From Bacteroidota bacterium (GTDB lineage: Bacteria > Bacteroidota > Bacteroidia > Chitinophagales > Chitinophagaceae): a DNA stretch of 12,882 bases. The position numbers were made by a program, and so were the translations under genes. The stretch spans positions 1-12,882 of the forward strand of contig JAEZGI010000061.1 in assembly GCA_023416995.1 (NCBI GenBank). The letters run 5' to 3'. Below the pieces are notes generated by a model. The model ran no database searches, had not been told where the DNA came from, and worked only from the letters and a program-made list of their open reading frames with translations. Of the stretch, positions 6,407 through 12,882 are shown in pieces (position 1 is the stretch's first letter; the number at the start of each line of letters is the position of its first letter).

Positions 6407-9313
6407 ATGTTTTCAGTAAAAGCTTACCAGGATCAATTGCTCACCACAGAGGATGCAAAACAGCAGCCGGCTCACGCGAATCAGGAAACGATAGTTGTGT
6501 TGAAGCAATACCGTTTCCATAAACAGTTGTCAGTTGGGCTATACGCTGCTTCGATGACCGGCAAGGGCCGGATAAAAAATCCAGTCACAGAAATCGAGCT
6601 TTCCGAAATATCGATGGCAGCAACTGATGCGGACGCACTCAGGTTCTATTCAGCCGTGAGCCGGTTCCAGAATAATCCAACTGCTCCCAGAAAATCGTCA
6701 GATTTTGATGCCCTGAAACAGGTTTTTCACAATCCCCTTCAGCTTCGTTTTTTTCGTCACGACAGCGCAAAATCGGAAAACGTAACTGCAACTTCCCTTA
6801 ACGAGGTAAAACCCGCGGCATCAAAAGCGGATCTCTTTCTGAATGTGTACCAGCGGGGGACGCATTACGAAATTATACCGGGTATGGGGATCAATCATAA
6901 GCAGTATCTGCTGACACAGGTTGACTTCAGATTTGACTATTTCGTGCAGGTGAAAAATGATCTTTACCTGCTCGCGGGGTTTCATCTTATGAAGTTGTGC
7001 CATTTCTTTCGTTATCAGCAACCGGTGATACAAGTGCCGGCAAACGATTTTCACCAGTTTAAAACGGCGGTTCTTGACAAACTTGAAGAACGTGTGGTCA
7101 TAAAATATCACAATCTTAAAACTGGCACACCTAAACAAATCCAGGAAGCCAATCTTGCCGGCCAGCCCGAGAAACTGATTTACCTGTCGGACCTGAATCC
7201 TTACGTAATGATCACTCCTGTGATGCGGTATGGTAACATTGAGATCCCGGTGCGAACTAAAAGACAGATCTATGCGATCGACAAATCAGGTAATCATTTT
7301 ATTGTTGAAAGAAATGATGATGCGGAGATAAGATTTACCGCAATGTTATTACGACAGCATCCTGATTTTACCGAACAACTTGAAAACGATCTCAACCACT
7401 TTTACCTGCACAAACAACAATTGCTTGATGAGAACTGGTTCCAGGAGGTATTTGCAGAATGGCGTTCTGCAGGCGTCACCATACTTGGTTTTAACCAGTT
7501 AAAGGGAAATAAACTGAATGCTCATAAAGCATCCATTAATATAAACGTTGTAAGCGGACACGATTGGTTTCAAACCGGCGTGGACGTTCGTTTTGGCAAA
7601 ACCCGTGCTTCATTAAAACAATTGCATCAATCGGTACGCAACCGCAGTAAATATGTTGAACTCGACGATGGCACTCTGGGCATTCTTCCTGAACACTGGC
7701 TCGAAAAATTCGATGCTTATTTCCGCAATAGTGAAATTTCTAAAGATGTACTGATCACCCATAAAAGCAACTTTGCTGCCATAAACGAATTGTATGATGA
7801 TCACGAATTATCGCCTGAGGTAAAACAGGAACTGCTGCGTTACGAACAACAGTTCAAAACAGTTCAGGCTATTGATCACACCATCGTTCCCGATGGACTC
7901 ACAACCGAATTGAGAGACTATCAAAAACAGGGGCTGCAATGGCTCAACCTGCTGGATGAATTTAATTTTGGCGGCTGTCTTGCCGACGATATGGGTCTCG
8001 GTAAAACGATACAGGTAATAGCTTTCATGCTGAGCCAGCGCAAGCGCGCCAAACAAAACACTAACCTGGTGGTGATGCCAACCTCTCTGCTCTTCAACTG
8101 GCAGGAAGAACTTCAACGCGTTGCACCCTCTTTATCCGTATATATTTTTTACGGTGCAGATAAAAGAATAGAGCCGGAGGAAATGAAGCAGTATGAAGTA
8201 ATTCTTACAACCTATGGAACAGTACTATCCACGATCAATTCGTTGCAGCACTTTAATTTCAACTATGTGTTCCTTGACGAATCGCAACATATCAAAAACA
8301 TCCACTCGCAACGATATCTTGCGGTCCGAAAGCTTAGGTCCCGCAACCGGATCGCCATTACCGGCACCCCAATTGAAAACAACACATTCGATTTGTTTGC
8401 ACAGTTATCCTTCGCATGTCCGGGACTGTTAGGAAGCAGCCAATCGTTCAGGGATCTGTTCTCTGTGCCGATTGATAAGTTCCAAAGCAGCAGGAACGCG
8501 GCTGCACTTCAAAAAAAGGTTGCACCATTTGTGCTGCGCCGCACCAAAAAAGACGTGGCTTCAGAGCTACCGGAAAAAACCGAAATGACGGTGTATTGTC
8601 CAATGGGCGATGCCCAGAAGAATATCTACCAGGCTTATGAAAGATCGTTCCGTGATTATATATCCGGCATCACCGAAGATGAGTTATCAAAAAGTACCAT
8701 GCATGTATTAAAGGGGCTCACTACCCTAAGACTGATTTGTGATTCTCCCTTGTTATTGAAAGATGAAAAGTTGTATGGCGATCGTTCAGCAAAGATTGAT
8801 GTGCTGCTTGAACAGATTGAAAACAATGCCCCCTCACATAAGATACTGGTGTTTTCGCAATTTGTTTCGATGCTTGACCTGGTAAGGAAAGAGCTGGATG
8901 AGCGATCGGTTCCATATGCTTACCTGACTGGTAAAACACAAAACCGGGAAGCACAGGTTAAACGTTTCCAGGAAGATGAAAACGTGCGGGTGTTTCTTAT
9001 CAGTCTGAAAGCTGGCGGCACTGGACTCAACCTGACCAGTGCAGATTATGTATACATAGTTGACCCCTGGTGGAACCCCGCAGTGGAAAACCAGGCAATC
9101 GACCGTAGTTATCGTATCGGTCAGAAAAAAAATGTAGTTGCTGTTCGACTTATTTGTCCCGGTACCCTTGAAGAAAAAATTCTTAAGCTACAGGATTCAA
9201 AAAGAAACCTTGCTGAGCACCTGATCAAAACCGATGCAGGTCTATTACAAACACTCAGCAGAAGCGCCTGGCTCTCTTTACTTGATAGCGATGACGGTAT
9301 GAAGATTGCATAA
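6407..9313 (+). CDS. SNF2-family DEAD/DEAH-box helicase (bacterial Swi2/Snf2 ATPase)
   Basis: A 968-residue ATP-dependent double-stranded-DNA translocase of the Swi2/Snf2 group. The C-terminal half has the complete motor. The first RecA-like lobe starts at LRDYQKQGLQWL (about 506-517), followed by motif I DDMGLGKT (527-534), a VVMPTSLLFNW segment, motif II DESQH (624-628), and motif III in TGTPIENN. The second lobe has KILVFSQF, then LKAGGTGLNL, DPWWNPAVENQ and motif VI QAIDRSYRIGQ (896-906). The N-terminal half (about 1-490) includes SGHDWFQTGVDVRFG and YVELDDGTLGILPEHW, a stretch typical of the bacterial SNF2-associated region. No CxC...CxH SWIM zinc finger, found at the start of some bacterial relatives, is present. 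The start is fixed by an in-frame stop at 6395. Ohr follows 20 bp downstream on the same strand, so the two may share a transcript. Roles in repair or in displacing proteins from DNA are plausible but not shown here. Confidence 0.95.
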   Translation: MFSVKAYQDQLLTTEDAKQQPAHANQETIVVLKQYRFHKQLSVGLYAASMTGKGRIKNPVTEIELSEISMAATDADALRFYSAVSRFQNNPTAPRKSSDFDALKQVFHNPLQLRFFRHDSAKSENVTATSLNEVKPAASKADLFLNVYQRGTHYEIIPGMGINHKQYLLTQVDFRFDYFVQVKNDLYLLAGFHLMKLCHFFRYQQPVIQVPANDFHQFKTAVLDKLEERVVIKYHNLKTGTPKQIQEANLAGQPEKLIYLSDLNPYVMITPVMRYGNIEIPVRTKRQIYAIDKSGNHFIVERNDDAEIRFTAMLLRQHPDFTEQLENDLNHFYLHKQQLLDENWFQEVFAEWRSAGVTILGFNQLKGNKLNAHKASININVVSGHDWFQTGVDVRFGKTRASLKQLHQSVRNRSKYVELDDGTLGILPEHWLEKFDAYFRNSEISKDVLITHKSNFAAINELYDDHELSPEVKQELLRYEQQFKTVQAIDHTIVPDGLTTELRDYQKQGLQWLNLLDEFNFGGCLADDMGLGKTIQVIAFMLSQRKRAKQNTNLVVMPTSLLFNWQEELQRVAPSLSVYIFYGADKRIEPEEMKQYEVILTTYGTVLSTINSLQHFNFNYVFLDESQHIKNIHSQRYLAVRKLRSRNRIAITGTPIENNTFDLFAQLSFACPGLLGSSQSFRDLFSVPIDKFQSSRNAAALQKKVAPFVLRRTKKDVASELPEKTEMTVYCPMGDAQKNIYQAYERSFRDYISGITEDELSKSTMHVLKGLTTLRLICDSPLLLKDEKLYGDRSAKIDVLLEQIENNAPSHKILVFSQFVSMLDLVRKELDERSVPYAYLTGKTQNREAQVKRFQEDENVRVFLISLKAGGTGLNLTSADYVYIVDPWWNPAVENQAIDRSYRIGQKKNVVAVRLICPGTLEEKILKLQDSKRNLAEHLIKTDAGLLQTLSRSAWLSLLDSDDGMKIA

Positions 9314-9333
9314 TTAGTTTAAAATCTGAATTA

Positions 9334-9738
9334 ATGGAAAAGCTTTATACGGCGAAGGCAACTGCTACGGGCGGTCGAAATGGACATGTATTATCTGAAG
9401 ATGGCACGCTTGATATAGATGTAAGACCACCGGGTTCGGCGGGTAAACATCTCAACCCTGAAATTCTGTTTGCAGGTGGTTATGCTGCTTGCTTCGACAG
9501 TGCACTCAATAATGTTATCAGGATGTCGAAGATTCAGACAGGAACCACTTCAGTAACAGCCGAGGTTAGTCTCGGCAAAAATGACAACGGCGGTTATAGC
9601 CTGGAGGTTGTGCTTATTGCAGATATACCAGGAATTGAAAAATCCCAGGCGGAAGAACTGATCAATAAAGCGCACCAGGTATGTCCGTATTCAAATGCAA
9701 CGCGTGGAAACATACCGGTCAAACTCATGGTCAAATAA
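9334..9738 (+). CDS. ohr: Organic hydroperoxide resistance protein, Ohr/OsmC family
   Basis: A thiol peroxidase of 134 residues that reduces organic and lipid hydroperoxides in the cytoplasm, usually as a dimer. The family signature is clear: YTAKATATGGRNG at the N-terminus, LNPEILFAGGYAACF, and VCPYSNATRGN near the end. Both catalytic cysteines are present (Cys53 and Cys117), as are the Arg15 and Glu43 expected to orient the peroxidatic cysteine. This pattern favours Ohr over OsmC. The gene starts 20 bp after the SNF2 helicase stop without an SD sequence or an obvious promoter, so read-through from the helicase is likely. No OhrR-type MarR repressor gene is nearby. It ends 92 bp from the convergent ATPase gene. 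That gap holds only a 4-bp stem (GGCG, AGG, CGCC near 9778-9788), too weak to call a terminator. Confidence 0.95.
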   Translation: MEKLYTAKATATGGRNGHVLSEDGTLDIDVRPPGSAGKHLNPEILFAGGYAACFDSALNNVIRMSKIQTGTTSVTAEVSLGKNDNGGYSLEVVLIADIPGIEKSQAEELINKAHQVCPYSNATRGNIPVKLMVK

Positions 9739-9830
9739 CATTTACCAATCCAACGGCATTTCGAATTAATGAAAATGGCGAGGCGCCCAAATATATCAGG
9801 CCCGTACAAAGGCTTGTGGCACGATCGTTT

Positions 9831-12233
9831 CTAAGCTCCGGCTTCTGCAAAGAGGCCGGCATGTGCTTCATGACATGTAAACACAATGGTTTGATGTTGC
9901 TGGCTGAAACGTTGTAATACGGTAGCTGCAGCATCACGCCTTTTTGCATCCATGTCAACCAACGGATCATCCATCATAACAAATCCGCCCTTGCCGTGGA
10001 GATAAACCTCTGCTGCTGCAAGCCGCAACGATAAAGCCAGGATATCTTTTGTGCCTTTGCTAAGCAACCCAACCGGCAGGGAAACATTATCACCTTCCAG
10101 CAACTGAGGCTTTGTAACATCAAATGGAATGTGTTTAAAGCGGCCACCTGATAATACATTGAGGTAACTTTCTGTTTTTTCATGTAAAGGCATAAAAGCA
10201 CCGGCATCTGCAGAAGCAAGCAATTCGTTCAGCTTAGCCTGGATCCTACGGTATGCACGGCCTTCAAGCAGCGCCTGTTCAAACCTGGTTTTCGCGCTAA
10301 GTGTTTGCTCCTTTGCATCAATGATAGAAACAGAAGGTTCTTTTAATGCTTTTTGTTGAATCTCAATTTCATGTTTTTGATTACTCAGCAAACGCTCTCT
10401 CACCTCCGCCTCATGGTAGGCACCCTGAAAATCTGTAGCAGATTCATATCCCGCAGGCAGCGGCGCAAGCTGAGCCAGTGCCGCCTCGCGTTCTTTAACC
10501 TGTTCTCGACCGTTTAAACGACGTTCATCAAGGTTTTCGGGTGATTGATGTTTAGTAACGAAAACATTTAATTCTTTATCAAGTACCTGGACCGTACTTT
10601 GGAACTGACCGCTTTGTCTTGTTTTGTCGGATAATAGCTGCTCCAATACTTTAGGATCACGTGTGCCAGGTAAGGCTGCCGCCTGCCTGCAACGTAATTT
10701 CAAATCTTCGGCCTTTTCATTTCCCAGGGCGGCCTTAAGATTTGCCTTTGCATTTGTAACTGTGTTTACCATTTGCCGGTGCGCATCCGCAGCACGGCTA
10801 AGATCTTCCGGTGTGGACTGGTTATATTGGTTCAGCAACACTTTTAGATCCGCTTCCGCTTTTTGTAATTTCTGTTCGAGTTGTTGTATATCGGCATTGG
10901 CCGATGCCACTGTGAATGTTGCGCCCTGCCATTCAAACTGAACGCTGCCGCTGATGGCGCGTTGAACCGGTTTGCCGGCATCAAAATCAATCGTATCCTG
11001 CTGTCCGCCACTATGTATAACCTGGAGGTCCCCGCTTACGGTTGACTCTATACGCATTGTCAACTTCTGGCCATCAATAAGATTATGACAACGATTGATT
11101 TCCTGTTGAAATCTCCTGGCTTCCTCAACTGCTGAAGCAGGAACATCAACAGAATTTTTTAAGGTTGATTCGGCCGACTGCAATAGCTGCTCCAATTCTT
11201 TTACGCGGTTAAGTCTTTCCTGGTCGGTCTTTGCGAGCTCCTTTTGTCTTGCAATGTCAAGTTCATTGCGAACTTCAGCCAGTTCGGTGTCAACCTTTGC
11301 AGATGCGTCCAATGCAGCATTTCTTTCTGCTATAACAACCGGCCAGCGTTGCGCATCGGCTGCAAACTGTTTTAATGCGTCATTATATTTCTCAAGCTGA
11401 GCTTCTAATGTTATACGTTGAGTTACTGCAGCATTGGCAGCCTTGTTTTCAGAAAGAAAACTGCCTAACACTTTAAGTTCTTCATTAACGCTATTAAGAT
11501 TTGTCTGTAACCGGTTGTTCTCCGTATCAAAGTTGATGATCTCATCCTGCAAACTTTTTGCTTCCTCTAGTTTATACCAGGCATCTGCAATAACACCCAC
11601 ACCATTTTTCCAAGGATTTAGAAGTCCACGTGATGCTCCACCCTGTATGGTACCCGAAGCTTCGTCCCATCGGCCAAAATATTGTTCAACCTTTTCATTG
11701 ATTTTATCTTCTAACCTCGTGGCACTAACTCCACCGCCTTTCAAAACACTGGCGCGTAACTGGTCGGATAAGGAAGTCTGCACATCTTCCGACAAATTAT
11801 CTACTGCATTTGCCAGTTGTGACTGGCTGGCAATCAACACTTGTTCAACAACAGCCTGGTTTGCAGGCAGCATCTCATGCAACTTTTCCTGGACCGCAGA
11901 AGGATTGGTGATAGTGACATCTGCACTTTTAAGTTCAGTAGCATCTGCACCACCCCATTGCTTTGTAAGCTGATATTCAACATCACCAACAATAAAATGG
12001 AGGCTGACGCGAATTGTATCTCCACCGGCAACAGGTAAAACATCTTTCAGAACAGCAGTTTTTCTTGCAGGCGTCAATTTTGTTTCTGTAAACAACACGA
12101 ATTTCAGCGCCCTGGCAACGGTACTTTTGCCTTCTTCGTTCGGACCACAGATAACTGTGAATTCTTTATTGAATTGATAGGTTTTATCATTGATACCCGC
12201 AAAAGGGTGGAGACGGATCGAACGAAGAATCAT
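9831..12233 (-). CDS. SbcC/Rad50/YhaN-like coiled-coil ATPase
   Basis: An 800-residue SMC-like ATPase. The N-terminal half of the nucleotide site has Walker A GPNEEGKST (30-38). The C-terminal half has the ABC signature region LLSKGTKDILALSLRLA (about 724-739), Walker B FVMMDDPLVDMD (about 751-762) and a late His in FTCHEAH. Between them lie two long charged and Gln/Glu-rich stretches (about 195-390 and 445-690) expected to form an antiparallel coiled coil. The apex has no CxxC zinc hook. Instead, residues about 390-445 look beta-rich (TMRIESTV, DLQVIHSGG, VQFEWQGATFTV). The start overlaps the metallophosphoesterase stop by ATGA, which implies translational coupling and a two-subunit nuclease complex of the SbcCD/Mre11-Rad50 or YhaO-YhaN kind. 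The shorter length (SbcC is usually about 1000 residues) and the missing hook make a YhaN-like assignment more likely than true SbcC. DNA-end processing is inferred from the family. Confidence 0.88.
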   Translation of the reverse strand: MILRSIRLHPFAGINDKTYQFNKEFTVICGPNEEGKSTVARALKFVLFTETKLTPARKTAVLKDVLPVAGGDTIRVSLHFIVGDVEYQLTKQWGGADATELKSADVTITNPSAVQEKLHEMLPANQAVVEQVLIASQSQLANAVDNLSEDVQTSLSDQLRASVLKGGGVSATRLEDKINEKVEQYFGRWDEASGTIQGGASRGLLNPWKNGVGVIADAWYKLEEAKSLQDEIINFDTENNRLQTNLNSVNEELKVLGSFLSENKAANAAVTQRITLEAQLEKYNDALKQFAADAQRWPVVIAERNAALDASAKVDTELAEVRNELDIARQKELAKTDQERLNRVKELEQLLQSAESTLKNSVDVPASAVEEARRFQQEINRCHNLIDGQKLTMRIESTVSGDLQVIHSGGQQDTIDFDAGKPVQRAISGSVQFEWQGATFTVASANADIQQLEQKLQKAEADLKVLLNQYNQSTPEDLSRAADAHRQMVNTVTNAKANLKAALGNEKAEDLKLRCRQAAALPGTRDPKVLEQLLSDKTRQSGQFQSTVQVLDKELNVFVTKHQSPENLDERRLNGREQVKEREAALAQLAPLPAGYESATDFQGAYHEAEVRERLLSNQKHEIEIQQKALKEPSVSIIDAKEQTLSAKTRFEQALLEGRAYRRIQAKLNELLASADAGAFMPLHEKTESYLNVLSGGRFKHIPFDVTKPQLLEGDNVSLPVGLLSKGTKDILALSLRLAAAEVYLHGKGGFVMMDDPLVDMDAKRRDAAATVLQRFSQQHQTIVFTCHEAHAGLFAEAGA

Positions 12234-12882
12234 TTAGATAAATTTTGAATGGTTTCATATGCCAATTGCATGGCAAGATGGTCGTCTTCACTTTTTGAGA
12301 GCTCGGTTAACAAGGTGTGAGGGATCGTGTCTTCCGGGTATAGTTTATTGATCGCCTCCGTTGTAATTTTTAACCTGATGTTCCAGATCGTGTCCGCATG
12401 CAGAAATGTTTTCCCGACTTCTTTTATACTTGTCTTTATTTCGTTGAGTTCGTCTTCTGTCAGTGAGCCATTTAAAGTTAACCTCAATACTGTTTTCGCA
12501 GCATTCATATTTTTTAACAGGTTCGTCGCGGCTTGTACATCATGCAGGTTGTTGACGGTAAAACCCTGGTCAATAAACCGGATTCCGCCATGGCTCCAAC
12601 GTGCGGCTTTTATGTTTTTTTGGTCATCGATGCCGATCAGCCAGGCTCCTCCGGGGCGGTCGCTTTTCCAATTGTCAGCACAGTGATTTCCTGCAAAAAA
12701 GAAAACCTCGTGACCTGCCAAATCCACTGTGGGATAAGGGGCATGGATATGACCCAGTAACCAGCAGTCCATCCCGGCTTGTTCCAGCTCAGCTTTCGTC
12801 ATTCCAAAATAATTACCTTCTTCATCAAGTCCATAACCATCAACATTGCCATGCGCGATCCCGATATGTATTTGCTCTGCAG
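12230..12882 (-). CDS. DNA-repair metallophosphoesterase (SbcD/Mre11/YhaO-like), 5' partial
   Basis: C-terminal 216 residues of a calcineurin-like phosphoesterase, cut by the right edge. The frame is open from the edge at 12882, so the first ATG in view (12802) is internal. Upstream of it the frame reads IGIAHGNVDG, containing the fourth phosphoesterase motif His, followed after about 30 residues by LLGHIHAP, the fifth (GHxH) motif. The DxH, GD and GNHD motifs should lie outside the window. After the catalytic core comes a beta segment (FFFAGNH, GGAWLIGID), then a mixed C-terminal domain ending in a helix (about the last 110 residues) that probably contacts DNA or the ATPase. The stop codon overlaps the ATPase ATG in an ATGA arrangement, as expected for the nuclease subunit preceding its ATPase partner. 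Manganese-dependent nuclease activity is inferred from the family. The gene could be called sbcD-like or yhaO-like, and I leave the symbol open. Confidence 0.9.
   Translation of the reverse strand, partial: AEQIHIGIAHGNVDGYGLDEEGNYFGMTKAELEQAGMDCWLLGHIHAPYPTVDLAGHEVFFFAGNHCADNWKSDRPGGAWLIGIDDQKNIKAARWSHGGIRFIDQGFTVNNLHDVQAATNLLKNMNAAKTVLRLTLNGSLTEDELNEIKTSIKEVGKTFLHADTIWNIRLKITTEAINKLYPEDTIPHTLLTELSKSEDDHLAMQLAYETIQNLSK

Noticed and set aside
9739..9830. Possible terminator in the convergent gap between ohr and the ATPase gene
   Set aside because: Only a 4-bp stem with no T run on either strand was found.
10624..10941. Open frame on the plus strand opposite the ATPase gene
   Set aside because: Cys- and Ser-rich composition typical of an antisense shadow of a coiled-coil gene; no motif and no start context.
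1..12882. Defence island, mobile element, CRISPR or biosynthetic cluster
   Set aside because: No repeat array, integrase, transposase, terminal repeats or cluster of defence genes is visible. The helicase and SbcCD-like pair fit ordinary chromosomal repair functions.

Overview
The window looks like a chromosomal segment from a member of the Bacteroidota, probably Chitinophagaceae or a related family. This rests on the gene repertoire: a bacterial GH3-family protein, a Bacteroidota-type SNF2 helicase, an IorB-like molybdenum hydroxylase and a small outer-membrane-like protein opening with a 'KIALIDPGVSYEQ' stretch. Most starts also lack Shine-Dalgarno sequences. No database search was possible, so the taxonomic placement is an inference. 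I see no phage, transposon, CRISPR, tRNA or rRNA sequence, and no frameshifted genes.

Layout, left to right. (1) The 3' part of a molybdopterin-binding hydroxylase subunit on the plus strand, cut by the left edge. (2) Convergent to it, a NudK-type Nudix hydrolase on the minus strand. (3) Divergent from nudK, a small HExxH metallopeptidase-like protein of unknown family on the plus strand, whose stop codon lies only 7 bp from that of the next gene. (4) A minus-strand series read right to left: a CheY-like single-domain response regulator, a small secreted or outer-membrane protein, and a GH3-family acyl-adenylating enzyme. (5) A 227-bp divergent intergenic region with overlapping inverted repeats. 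(6) On the plus strand, a 968-residue SNF2 helicase followed 20 bp later by an Ohr/OsmC peroxidase. (7) On the minus strand and convergent with Ohr, an SbcD/YhaO-like metallophosphoesterase (cut by the right edge) overlapping by ATGA an SbcC/YhaN-like coiled-coil ATPase.

The right half has a DNA-maintenance and stress flavour (helicase, Ohr, SbcCD-like pair). Only the metallophosphoesterase-ATPase pair has direct evidence of coupling, from its overlapping start and stop. The rest may simply be neighbours. I did not find a clearly new multi-gene system. The items most worth a second look are the noncoding inverted repeats at 6192-6250, the ATPase that has a beta-rich insert where a zinc hook would be expected, the orphan HExxH protein, and the GH3 enzyme beside a predicted outer-membrane protein.
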